Of a DNA stretch of 13,315 nucleotides, positions 1-7,086 are shown piece after piece. The notes beneath the pieces were generated by a model. That model was not told where the DNA came from, did no database searches, and saw nothing but the letters and a program-made list of their open reading frames with translations. Every line of letters starts with the position of its first letter. The stretch's first letter is position 1. Location: positions 1 to 13,315 of the forward strand of contig JAHJXP010000080.1 in NCBI GenBank assembly GCA_018827585.1, given 5' to 3'. Origin of the DNA: Pseudomonadota bacterium (GTDB taxonomy: Bacteria > Desulfobacterota > Syntrophia > Syntrophales > UBA5619). Position numbers and translations under genes: made by a program.

Positions 1-2
1 TC

Positions 3-734
3 ACGGCCCTGTCGGACGACCGGCAGGACGGGATGTTTTCCGTCCTGGTCAATCCCCTGAACGCCTCAACAGCCTTCCTGAAAGCCGGCCTGGAGGAACT
101 GAGCGGACGGACCAGACCCCTGGCGGCAGAGGAGGAAATGACCGCCGCAGAGATGAGGAAGATTCTCGGCTGGGCCCATAAGGCAGGGGCCGGCATGGTC
201 CGGGAGATGCTGGCGGATTTTATCCGCAGCGCCGAGAGACGCCTCAACCGTGATGTGAAAAGGGTGTACGAGTATTACGAGACCCTGAGGGAGGAGATCG
301 ACCGTCGCGCCCGCAAGAAGACGGCCCGGGGGGATGGCGCGGCGTCACCCGCCGAAAACATCGCTGCGGAAGAGCTGGAAACCCTTCGGCGCAAACGGGA
401 GGCCGTCGAGGCGGAACGCGAGTGGAAGATCCGGGACCTCATTGCCAAGTACGCCCTGGGGATAAAGCTTGACCCGCTTTGCGTCATCCGGATTCAGGCG
501 ACGGCCCCGGTCTTCCTGATCCATATCAAACGGCGCCTGGCCTCCCGGTCCTTTTTCGTAACCTACAACCCCCTGCTGAAACGGATAGACCCCCTGCCGT
601 GTGAATTCTGCTTCCACCCCTCCGGGGCTTACTCCATCTGCGACGACAAGCTCCATATCGTCTGCAGTGGGTGCATGGCCGCCGCTTCACGATCGGGAAG
701 ACCCCACTGCCCGGTCTGTCACGGCAAGCCATGA
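3..734 (+). CDS. Unrecognised coiled-coil protein with C-terminal Cys-rich zinc-binding region (5' truncated)
   Basis: The frame is open from the first complete codon at position 3 with no stop, so the gene almost certainly starts outside the window; the first ATG in frame is at 33. About 243 residues are visible. The middle is strongly charged and predicted helical/coiled-coil (R/E/K-rich, roughly residues 40-145 counted from the ATG). It is followed by a less charged segment and a cysteine-rich end with CEFC (190-193), C203, CSGC (211-214) and CPVC (226-229), enough ligands for one or two zinc ions. It ends in TGA at 732-734. I do not recognise the family; nucleic-acid or protein binding is only a guess from the zinc region. 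It converges on era, whose stop lies about 150 bp downstream. That it is a real gene is well supported; its function is not. Confidence 0.7.
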   Translation, partial: TALSDDRQDGMFSVLVNPLNASTAFLKAGLEELSGRTRPLAAEEEMTAAEMRKILGWAHKAGAGMVREMLADFIRSAERRLNRDVKRVYEYYETLREEIDRRARKKTARGDGAASPAENIAAEELETLRRKREAVEAEREWKIRDLIAKYALGIKLDPLCVIRIQATAPVFLIHIKRRLASRSFFVTYNPLLKRIDPLPCEFCFHPSGAYSICDDKLHIVCSGCMAAASRSGRPHCPVCHGKP

Positions 735-885
735 CCTGGTCAATCTTTCACCAGGGCTCAGTACCGTCGCAGCGGTTCAGTCGCCGTTAAGACTGGGGCT
801 TTGTTTCTGCTCGCTGCTACTTTCCTGTCTCTCGGCTATCAAAGACTAATTCCAGTCGTGGTTCAATTTTTAAAATCCGCCCTGT

Positions 886-1788
886 TCACACCTTGTCCCG
901 GTAGCCGAACTCCTGGAGCATCCGGGGGTCGTTGGTCCAGTCCTTCGCGACCCGGACGAAGAGTTCGAGGAAGACCTTGGCGGCGAAGAACTTCTCCATC
1001 TCCAGGCGGGCCTTGGTCCCGATCGCCTTGAGCATCGCCCCTTTCCGGCCGATGATGATCCCTTTCTGCGAATCCTTCGCCACGTGGATCGTGGCCGCGA
1101 TGCGGATCATGTTTCTCGCCTCGTCCTCCTTGAAGGCGTCGACGACGACGGCGGTCGCATAGGGGACTTCCTGGTGGGTGAGGATCGTGATCTTCTCCCG
1201 GATGAACTCGGCGGCGATGAAACGCTCGGAGCGGTCCGTCATCATCTCTTCCGGGAAATACCGGGGACCTTCGGGGAGGGCCTCCCAGATCTCCCCGATG
1301 AGGGCGTCGACGCCGATGCCTTTGAGGGCGGAGATAGGGATGATCTCCCGGAAGGGATGCAGGCCGCTAAACGCGTCGATGAGGGGGAGCAGAAGCGACT
1401 TTTTCACCAGGTCGATCTTGTTGATGGCCAGAAAGACGGGGGGGGCGGATTCCCTGAGGGCCTCGATGATGAAACGGTCGTCCGGGTGGGGGGCGGCGCC
1501 CGCCTCGGCGATCAGCAGGAGAAGGTCTACATTCCCGATGGCGCCGGTCGCCGCTTCGACCATCGCCCTGTTCAGGGGGGAGGTCCCCCGGTGGATGCCC
1601 GGGGTGTCGAGAAAGATCAGCTGCCCTGGCCGTTCCCCCGCGAGATTGCGGATGCCCATGATCCGGTTCCTGGTCGTCTGCGGTTTGCGGGAGGTGATGG
1701 CGATCCTCTCGCCGACTATCCCGTTGAGGAGGGTAGATTTTCCCACGTTGGGCCTGCCGATAATGCCGATGAAACCGGATTTGAACAT
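886..1788 (-). CDS. era: GTPase Era (30S subunit / 16S rRNA maturation)
   Basis: Era binds the 3' end of 16S rRNA and couples GTP hydrolysis to 30S assembly. From the ATG at 1788 the protein is 300 aa, the usual Era length. Visible motifs: P-loop GRPNVGKS (11-18), switch I PQTTR (36-40), DTPG (61-64), NKID (123-126) and SAL (153-155). The C-terminal KH domain carries GIIIGRKG, and the protein ends with the typical WTNDPRML...FGY block. The start at 1788 is preceded by GGAGAG about 5 nt upstream; the longer frame reaching 1914 would add 42 uncharacteristic residues and has no ribosome-binding site. It is the last gene of the leftward mtaB-rnc-radical SAM cluster, separated from the radical SAM gene by a 217-bp inverted-repeat element. 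Identification is very secure. Confidence 0.97.
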   Translation of the reverse strand: MFKSGFIGIIGRPNVGKSTLLNGIVGERIAITSRKPQTTRNRIMGIRNLAGERPGQLIFLDTPGIHRGTSPLNRAMVEAATGAIGNVDLLLLIAEAGAAPHPDDRFIIEALRESAPPVFLAINKIDLVKKSLLLPLIDAFSGLHPFREIIPISALKGIGVDALIGEIWEALPEGPRYFPEEMMTDRSERFIAAEFIREKITILTHQEVPYATAVVVDAFKEDEARNMIRIAATIHVAKDSQKGIIIGRKGAMLKAIGTKARLEMEKFFAAKVFLELFVRVAKDWTNDPRMLQEFGYRDKV

Positions 1789-1921
1789 GTTTCTCTCCAT
1801 GAAAGATTCTTTGTTCCGGCGGCGCAGCTTAGGATCATATGGAAGATATTCTGAGCCCCGGGGAGGTTCCTGTTGAGATTCTGACCTACACGATATCACG
1901 TCGGACAGCGGCATGCAAATC

Positions 1922-2138
1922 TGACGGCTTCGTAAAAAGTCCGGATGCTGCGTTGCGCTTCATCCGGAGCTTGTTCCGAGCGAAGCGAGGAATCTCCGGG
2001 TTTGATTCGGCTAAAGCCTCACAACCATTGCGGCGTACGCCAAAGTACGCCTTCCTCTGGATTCGCGCGCCTTGCCTGCGGCCTTTTTACGAAGCCGTCC
2101 CATTTTCACGACTTTTAAGACTTTTTACGAAGCCGTCA
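1922..2138. repeat. Palindromic intergenic element, copy 1, with perfect 20-bp terminal inverted repeats
   Basis: The ends are exact inverted copies: TGACGGCTTCGTAAAAAGTC at 1922-1941 and its complement at 2119-2138. A second rightward end copy (17 nt) lies internally at 2083-2099, 38 nt before the terminal one (2121-2137). Inside are a hairpin of the form GGCGTAC-N6-GTACGCC (from about 2032) and, in this copy only, a 60-nt stretch (1966-2025) that forms a nested hairpin (CCGGAG 1964-1969 with CTCCGG 1994-1999). A second copy lies at 12259-12424 in the same orientation. No transposase ORF is present, so it resembles a MITE or REP-type non-autonomous element. It fills most of the gap between era and the radical SAM gene, and its right end overlaps that gene's last codons and stop. 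Confidence 0.9.
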
Positions 2139-3222
2139 AATCTTCCCGGCGTTTCTCCGTAATCAGCCCGGACCAGTCGGTCCTGAGAACCCTCCGGCCT
2201 GCCGTCAGAACCAGCGTACGCCGCGGAAGAACGGGATCGGGGACGACAGGGACATCGTCCAGGCCGAAGCGCCCCTTCAGGGCCGCAATGTTCATGCGAC
2301 GCCGGCCCAGGAAGTTCGAGAGGTCGGCCGGCGAGAGGGAGAAGGCGACGACGCCGGACATATTCGCCTCCCCGTCGTCAGCGGCGGCGAGAAGCGCTTC
2401 GGCCATCTCCAGAAAAATCGCGGATTCGACGAGCGCCCTAAAGGCCGGGTGGAATGGCCCCGCGACGACGGCCCCCGGCTCTTCCAGCTCCCGGGTGGTC
2501 TGGAGGCCGAGGCGGATGACGGGGATCCCCGCACTGGTCAGTTTTTTCAGGGCATTCTTACAGAGATCCACTGCTTCCGCAAGCGTGAGCGGAATATAGC
2601 GTTTTTCCCGGAAGTCGGTGGCGAGGGGCGTTCCCCTGAGAACGATTGTCGGATGGATTCGGACCATATCCGGGCGGAGGGCAATGACCTTGGCGATGGT
2701 GTCGGCAAATCGGTCGGGACTGTCCCCCGGGAGGCCGACCATCAGGTGTGCCCCCGTTTCGAAGCCCCGCTCCTTGAGGAGGTACACCGCCCGGACCGCA
2801 TCCGCCGACGAGTGGCCCCGCCTGGATCGGGAGAGGACCTCGTCGTCGAGCGACTGCGCTCCCACCTCGACCGTCTTGACGCCGGACGATGCGAGGAAAG
2901 CGAGTTCGTCCGGGTCAATATTATCGGGACGGGTCGAGATGCGGACGCCGTCGACCGCTCCCTCCCTGAGAAAAGGGGCCGCCAGTTCGAGGAGGCGGCG
3001 CTGCTCTTCCCGCGCCATGCCGGTGAAGTTCCCGCCGTAAAAGGCGATCTGGACGGGGGCGCTCTTCCGCCCGGCGCTGCCGAGACAAGCGCGGACGGTT
3101 TCCCTAAAGGCCGCAGCCGAGAGGTGGTCCGGGCGGTCCCCGGCGGTCAGTCTTTCGTTGCAGAAGAGACAGCGGTGGGGACAGCCCCTGTTCATGATGA
3201 AGATGGGGATGATCAGCGGCAT
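2125..3222 (-). CDS. Radical SAM protein, Elp3-like without acetyltransferase domain
   Basis: A 365-aa protein beginning PLIIPIFIMNRGCPHRC, with the radical SAM 4Fe-4S signature C14-x3-C18-x2-C21 and a downstream AFYGGNF segment (glycine motif for SAM binding). Further core motifs are STRPDNI, VEVGAQS and HLMVGLPG. Length and motifs match the short Elp3/COG1243-type proteins with a Radical_SAM_C region; no GNAT domain is present. Substrate is unknown; tRNA modification is plausible from Elp3 kinship and from neighbours rnc and mtaB, but not shown. The start at 3222 lies 23 nt after the rnc stop and lacks a clear Shine-Dalgarno site, suggesting translational coupling. The last residues (LTAS) and the TAA stop (2125-2127) are encoded by the right end of the inverted-repeat element. 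Confidence 0.88.
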   Translation of the reverse strand: MPLIIPIFIMNRGCPHRCLFCNERLTAGDRPDHLSAAAFRETVRACLGSAGRKSAPVQIAFYGGNFTGMAREEQRRLLELAAPFLREGAVDGVRISTRPDNIDPDELAFLASSGVKTVEVGAQSLDDEVLSRSRRGHSSADAVRAVYLLKERGFETGAHLMVGLPGDSPDRFADTIAKVIALRPDMVRIHPTIVLRGTPLATDFREKRYIPLTLAEAVDLCKNALKKLTSAGIPVIRLGLQTTRELEEPGAVVAGPFHPAFRALVESAIFLEMAEALLAAADDGEANMSGVVAFSLSPADLSNFLGRRRMNIAALKGRFGLDDVPVVPDPVLPRRTLVLTAGRRVLRTDWSGLITEKRREDLTAS

Positions 3223-3245
3223 GATTCGTTCGGGAGGAACATCTG

Positions 3246-4022
3246 TCAGGCCTCTCCCCCGGTCGTGGTCTGAGCGGGAGAAGGTTTGCCGGCCATGTCG
3301 GCATCCGGGACCGTATCGTTCTTCCGGATCTCTTCCATGGCCATCCGGGCCGCCTGCTGTTCCGCCTCCTTCTTATTCTTTCCCTTTCCGGTGGCGATCA
3401 CCCGCTCCCCGATGACGAGGCTCGTTTCGAAGCATTTGTCGTGATCCGGACCTGTTTCGGAGACCAGAAGATAGCGGGGCGCCTCCCGGAATCGGGTCTG
3501 GATGATCTCCTGGACGGCCGTCTTGTAATCCCGGTAGACGACGGTTATCGCGCCTTCCTCGATGAGCGGCTCGAATAGCCGCCTGATAATAGCGGCTGTC
3601 TGGTCAAACCCCCCGTCGAGATACATCGCTGCCAGGACCGATTCGAAGGCGTTGGCCAGAAGCGAGGGCTTCATCCGGCCGCCCGACGTCTCCTCCCCCC
3701 GGCCGAGGAGGAGGAATTCACCGATCCGGAAGCGCCGGGCCAGCTCCGCAAGCGGCTGTTCGTTCACGACCGACGCCCGCAGCTTTGAGAGCTGTCCTTC
3801 GGTATAGTCGGGGAATTTTTTCATCAGGGTGTCGCTGACGGCCAGCTCCAGGACTGCGTCCCCCAGAAATTCGAGGCGTTCGTTGTCCCTGTAAGGGAGC
3901 GAGGGGTTCTCGTTGGCGAACGACCGGTGGGTGAGGGCATTGTCGAGAAGGCCAATCTCCTCGAAATGGTAGCCGAGCTGTTCTTCCAGCTCCCTGAGCG
4001 CGCGAAGGCGATCCTCATTCAT
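3246..4022 (-). CDS. rnc: Ribonuclease III
   Basis: Endoribonuclease cleaving double-stranded RNA in rRNA and mRNA processing. From the ATG at 4022 it is 258 aa, close to the bacterial norm. The signature ERLEFLGDAVL spans residues 48-58 (acidic residues E48, E51, D55), EGQLSKLRA carries E75, and NAFESVLAAMYLDGG carries E127. The residue equivalent to E. coli D114 is Asn (N124); I believe Asn occurs here in other functional homologues. A dsRNA-binding domain follows (about 155-225), ending with KNKKEAEQQAARMAMEEI. The start is fixed by GGAGGT five bases upstream; the frame extends to 4040 but without support. The start overlaps the end of mtaB by 8 nt, so the two are translationally coupled. 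The C-terminal tail after the dsRBD is short and low complexity. Confidence 0.97.
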   Translation of the reverse strand: MNEDRLRALRELEEQLGYHFEEIGLLDNALTHRSFANENPSLPYRDNERLEFLGDAVLELAVSDTLMKKFPDYTEGQLSKLRASVVNEQPLAELARRFRIGEFLLLGRGEETSGGRMKPSLLANAFESVLAAMYLDGGFDQTAAIIRRLFEPLIEEGAITVVYRDYKTAVQEIIQTRFREAPRYLLVSETGPDHDKCFETSLVIGERVIATGKGKNKKEAEQQAARMAMEEIRKNDTVPDADMAGKPSPAQTTTGGEA

Positions 4023-5322
4023 CGAGCACCTCCGCGACAAGCCGGCCGTTCCGAAAAGATTCGGGCAGAGCGCGGACGATCCGGTTTGCGGTCGCGGCGC
4101 CGCCGCGGACGGCGACAGGGATGTAGTTGTCCGAGAAGCCGAGGGGATATCCGGTCATTTTGTCCTTTCTTGCCTCGACCAGGACTGTTAGAGGCTTTCC
4201 GATGAAACTCTCGGCGAAGGCGCGCCGTTTTTCCATCCCGACCTTGCGGAGGCTCTCCGCCCGCCTCTTTTTCTCCTCCTCGCGAACCTGGCCGGGCATC
4301 GCCGCCGCCGGGGCGCCGGGCCGGGGGGAGTAGGGGAAGACGTGGAGATAGGAGACGGGCAGCTCCTCCACCAGGCGGAGGGTGTTGAAAAAGGCGGCCT
4401 CCGTTTCCCCCGGGAACCCCGCCATCACATCGATGCCGACGCCGATGCCGGGGACGGCGCGCCGTATCCTTTCGACGAGGCCGCTAAAAAAGGCCGCGTC
4501 GTAATCCCGGTTCATCGCGGCGAGTATCCCGTCGTCGCCGCTCTGGAGGGGGATGTGAAGGTGGCGGCAGACCGTCCCGGACGATCCGACGAGAGAGATC
4601 AGTTCATTGGTGATCTCGCGCGGTTCGATTGAACTCAGGCGTAGCCTTTCTATTCGGCGTTCTTCCGCGATGCGCCGGACAACCGCCGTCAGGTCGGTGG
4701 CCGGCACAAGGTCTCGCCCGTAGGCGCCGAGGTGGATGCCCGTGAGGACCGCCTCCCGATAACCGGCAAGGGAGAGGGTGGAGATCCGCTCTGCGACCTC
4801 CTGCGCCGGAAGGCTGCGGCTGCCTCCCCTCGCCCGGGGGACGATGCAGTAGCTGCAGGCCGCATTGCAGCCGTCCTGGATCTTCAGAAAGGCGCGGGTG
4901 TGTTCCGGGGAGACAGCCGCTCCCAGACGGGAAAACCTTTTTTCATGCCGGATGTCGCCGACCAGGATCTGTGATGCACCTGCCGCCATCTCCCCGATAA
5001 GCTCAGGTATCCGCTCTTTTTCGGAATTCCCGGCGATCACCCGGACGCCGGGGATCCGGGCGATCTCCTCCGGGGCCGTCTGGGCGTAACAGCCGGTCAC
5101 GAGGACGGCCGCCTCCGGGTTTCTCCGGATCGCCCGACGGATGAGCTGGCGGGACTGGAAGTCCGTCCGCCTGGTGACCGTACAGGTGTTGATGATGTAG
5201 CAGTCCGCCCGTTCCGCAAACGGTACGAGGGCCAGGCCGCGGCTGGAGAGCGCCGCCGCGATCCCGGCTGATTCGCACTGGTTGACTTTGCAGCCGAGGG
5301 TGGCTACGGCGATCTTAAACAT
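4015..5322 (-). CDS. mtaB: tRNA t6A37 C2-methylthiotransferase MtaB
   Basis: Converts t6A to ms2t6A at position 37 of ANN-decoding tRNAs using two 4Fe-4S clusters and SAM. The 435-aa protein shows the MiaB/MtaB architecture: N-terminal UPF0004 domain with C11 (TLGCKVNQCES), C47 (INTCTVT) and C78 (VTGCYAQ); radical SAM cluster C152-x3-C156-x2-C159 (GCNAACSYC); then LTGIHLGAYG, HIPLQSGDD, GIDVMAGFPGE and FPYSPRPG; and a C-terminal TRAM-like region. The CKVNQ motif and INTCTVT are more typical of MtaB than of MiaB or RimO. The start at 5322 has AAGG/AGG just upstream. It is the first gene of the leftward operon, overlapping rnc by 8 nt. RimO or MiaB are less likely alternatives. Confidence 0.93.
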   Translation of the reverse strand: MFKIAVATLGCKVNQCESAGIAAALSSRGLALVPFAERADCYIINTCTVTRRTDFQSRQLIRRAIRRNPEAAVLVTGCYAQTAPEEIARIPGVRVIAGNSEKERIPELIGEMAAGASQILVGDIRHEKRFSRLGAAVSPEHTRAFLKIQDGCNAACSYCIVPRARGGSRSLPAQEVAERISTLSLAGYREAVLTGIHLGAYGRDLVPATDLTAVVRRIAEERRIERLRLSSIEPREITNELISLVGSSGTVCRHLHIPLQSGDDGILAAMNRDYDAAFFSGLVERIRRAVPGIGVGIDVMAGFPGETEAAFFNTLRLVEELPVSYLHVFPYSPRPGAPAAAMPGQVREEEKKRRAESLRKVGMEKRRAFAESFIGKPLTVLVEARKDKMTGYPLGFSDNYIPVAVRGGAATANRIVRALPESFRNGRLVAEVLDE

Positions 5323-5356
5323 CCTGACCTTTTCAATCCGCTTTTTTTAAGGAGTC

Positions 5357-5385
5357 ATCTAATCCCCGGGAGCGCCGTTTGTCAA
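5357..5385 (-). promoter_or_regulatory. Candidate sigma70-type promoter for mtaB-rnc-radical SAM-era
   Basis: On the minus strand a perfect -35 TTGACA (plus-strand 5380-5385) is followed after 17 nt by TTAGAT (5357-5362), a weak -10. Transcription would start near 5350, about 30 nt before the mtaB ATG. The -10 matches the consensus at only half its positions, so this is a moderate call. Confidence 0.45.
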
Positions 5386-5456
5386 GATGAAACGATTTCT
5401 GGTCTTTCCCGGCCGTTTCCGGTAAAATGCCGGCACGTCACCGGAGGAGGTGGTTT

Positions 5457-5918
5457 ATGGAAGAGATGATCCACGCCGTGTCCGAACAACCGCTGATCGC
5501 GACAGTGGTCATTTTTGCAGCGCTGCTCAGCATCTACCTTATCTTCAAGAGTCTCGTCAAACTATTCCTGATCGTAGTTCTAATTGCGGTCGCGGTCGGC
5601 GGCTACTCCTACCTCAAACACCCGGAAAACTGGCCCGCCAGCCTCGAGGAGGCCGTGCAGAAGGTCCGCGCCGGGACCGACCGGGCGCTGGAAAAGGGAA
5701 GGGGAGTCTACGAGAAGGGCAAAGATCTCGTCGACAGGGGAAAGGTTGTCCTGGACAGCGGGGTCGAAAAAGGAAAGGCGGTCATCGATAAAGGGGCGGA
5801 CAAGGGGAAGGAGATCGTCGACAAGGGAAAGGATGTCCTGGACAGCGGGGTCGAAAAAGGAAAGGCGGCCATCAATAAAGGGGTGGACAAGGGGAAGGAG
5901 ATCGTCGACAAGAGATAA
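5457..5918 (+). CDS. Small membrane protein with Lys-rich LEA/YtxH-like repeats, apparently truncated by frameshift
   Basis: The ATG at 5457 has a strong AGGAGGT five bases upstream; an earlier ATG at 5427 lacks one. The 153-aa product has two closely spaced hydrophobic segments (about 13-30 and 33-50), then a highly charged repeat tail built on 11-residue-like units such as EKGKxxxDKG. At DNA level an 87-nt (29-codon) unit is tandemly duplicated (from 5748 and from 5835). The repeats suggest an extended amphipathic helix, as in LEA group 3, YtxH or apolipoprotein-like proteins; a stress or envelope role is only inference. The stop at 5916 interrupts the repeat pattern. Skipping one base (near 5913) continues in the next frame as DKDVADKIGKLFEREKETGTK-type sequence to TAG at 5977, so the original gene probably ended at 5979. 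Confidence 0.75.
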   Translation: MEEMIHAVSEQPLIATVVIFAALLSIYLIFKSLVKLFLIVVLIAVAVGGYSYLKHPENWPASLEEAVQKVRAGTDRALEKGRGVYEKGKDLVDRGKVVLDSGVEKGKAVIDKGADKGKEIVDKGKDVLDSGVEKGKAAINKGVDKGKEIVDKR

Positions 5919-5979
5919 GGATGTCGCGGACAAGATCGGGAAGCTCTTCGAAAGGGAAAAGGAGACTGGGACAAAATAG
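5919..5979 (+). pseudogene. Detached 3' end of the repeat membrane protein (other frame)
   Basis: After the premature TAA, the +1 frame from GAT at 5914 encodes about 21 more residues of the same Lys/Asp/Glu-rich type (KDVADKIGKLFEREK and so on) and stops at TAG 5977-5979. Comparison with the first repeat unit (GACAAGGGAAAGGATGTC) shows that the second (GACAAGAGATAAGGATGTC) carries one extra base. This piece has no start of its own and is the original C-terminus. Confidence 0.6.
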
Positions 5980-6039
5980 CCGCCCCGGCGGCTTCCCCAC
6001 TGCTCACAAACCGAAACTCTTCTAACGTATAAAGGCGGT

Positions 6040-7086
6040 ATGAATAAGCACAAGATTTTTATAGCAGATTCCCGTTCCATGGCGGAGGTTCCTGATGAGT
6101 CCATCCATCTTGTCATTACGTCGCCGCCTTACTGGCAACTCAAGGATTACGACAATGTTCAGCAGATTGGCTTTCATGATACCTACGAAGAATACATCAA
6201 CAACCTGAACCTCGTATGGAATGAATGCCACCGTGTCCTGCACGGCGGTTGCCGCCTGTGCATCAATATCGGTGATCAGTTCGCTAGGTCTGTTTATTAT
6301 GGGCGATATAAAGTCATCCCCATCAGAACCGAGATCATCAAATTCTGTGAATCCATCGGTTTCGACTACATGGGGGCCATTATCTGGCAGAAGGTCACGA
6401 CCTGTAACACGACGGGCGGCGCCACGATTATGGGGTCGTACCCCTATCCACGAAATGGAATTATCAAGATCGATTACGAATTTATCCTGCTCTTTAAAAA
6501 ACCAGGAATTACCCCGTCGGTCAGCAAGGCGGCGAAAGGGCAGTCAAAACTGTCTGTTGATGAATGGAACGAATATTTCACCGGGCACTGGAATTTTTCC
6601 GGGGAGAAACAGGATAAGCATCTGGCCATGTTTCCTGAAGAACTTCCCCGGCGGTTGATCAGGATGTTCAGCTTTGTCGGAGAGACTGTTCTTGACCCCT
6701 TCCTGGGAAGCGGTACGACCTCCCTGGCGGCCAAGCGTCTTCAAAGGCACTCGATCGGATACGAGATTAATGAGTCCTTCTTGCCGGTGATCAGAAAAAA
6801 AATCGGGGCGGAGCAGGCCGATATTTTCAGTCAGACCGTTGTAGCAGTCGTTAAACCGGCACGGGCGACCGTCGACTACCGGCAGGAAATACGAAAACTT
6901 CCCTATATTTTTCACGATCCCGTCCTATTCGACAAGAAGATGGATCCCAGGAAGATGACCTTCGGTTCAAAAATTGAAGCCAGAAGTAATAAGGGCATGG
7001 GTCAAAGACCTGGTCATCGTGAAAACATTTGTCGGCCTGAAATTTCAGGAGGCAATTCTGAAACGGGTTGCCTCACATACAGGTAA
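6040..7086 (+). CDS. Beta-class site-specific DNA methyltransferase (m4C/m6A), MjaI-like, with replaced C-terminus
   Basis: Motif order is catalytic TSPPYW (27-32) first and the SAM-binding DPFLGSGTT (219-227) later, which defines the beta class (N4-cytosine or N6-adenine). S-P-P-Y is the version common in m4C enzymes. Residues up to about 312 (FGSKI) read as normal methyltransferase. The last 36 residues are an out-of-frame reading of restriction-enzyme DNA, so the native tail has been lost. The neighbour is an MjaI-type endonuclease fragment; MjaI recognises CTAG, so that is the likely ancestral target (inference). The catalytic core is complete and could still be active. Base composition is visibly more AT-rich than in flanking genes, consistent with transfer. 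The ATG at 6040 has AAGG/GGCGGT upstream. Confidence 0.85.
   Translation: MNKHKIFIADSRSMAEVPDESIHLVITSPPYWQLKDYDNVQQIGFHDTYEEYINNLNLVWNECHRVLHGGCRLCINIGDQFARSVYYGRYKVIPIRTEIIKFCESIGFDYMGAIIWQKVTTCNTTGGATIMGSYPYPRNGIIKIDYEFILLFKKPGITPSVSKAAKGQSKLSVDEWNEYFTGHWNFSGEKQDKHLAMFPEELPRRLIRMFSFVGETVLDPFLGSGTTSLAAKRLQRHSIGYEINESFLPVIRKKIGAEQADIFSQTVVAVVKPARATVDYRQEIRKLPYIFHDPVLFDKKMDPRKMTFGSKIEARSNKGMGQRPGHRENICRPEISGGNSETGCLTYR

Noticed and set aside
735..755. CCTGGT...ACCAGG hairpin after the first gene as a terminator
   Set aside because: Only 6 bp with a 9-nt loop and no T tract.
1084..1876. Long plus-strand ORFs opposite era and similar ones opposite other minus-strand genes
   Set aside because: Mirror frames of high-GC genes; no family motifs or ribosome-binding sites.
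1789..1914. N-terminal extension of Era to 1914
   Set aside because: Extra residues are not Era-like; the ATG at 1788 has a good GGAGAG and gives the standard 300-aa length.
2026..2138. Similar peptides (RRTPKYA..., CLRPFYEA) encoded by both repeat copies
   Set aside because: They follow simply from the two copies being the same DNA; no ribosome-binding site and overlap with hairpins. A 3-nt indel keeps the frame, but that alone is weak evidence for coding.
3648..3680. RNase III with Asn in place of a catalytic Asp (N124) as an inactive enzyme
   Set aside because: The other acidic residues are present and Asn at this position is, to my knowledge, found in active homologues.
5979..5998. GCCGCC/GGCGGC palindrome as a terminator for the repeat protein
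   Set aside because: Loop of two bases and followed by TTCCCC rather than a T run.
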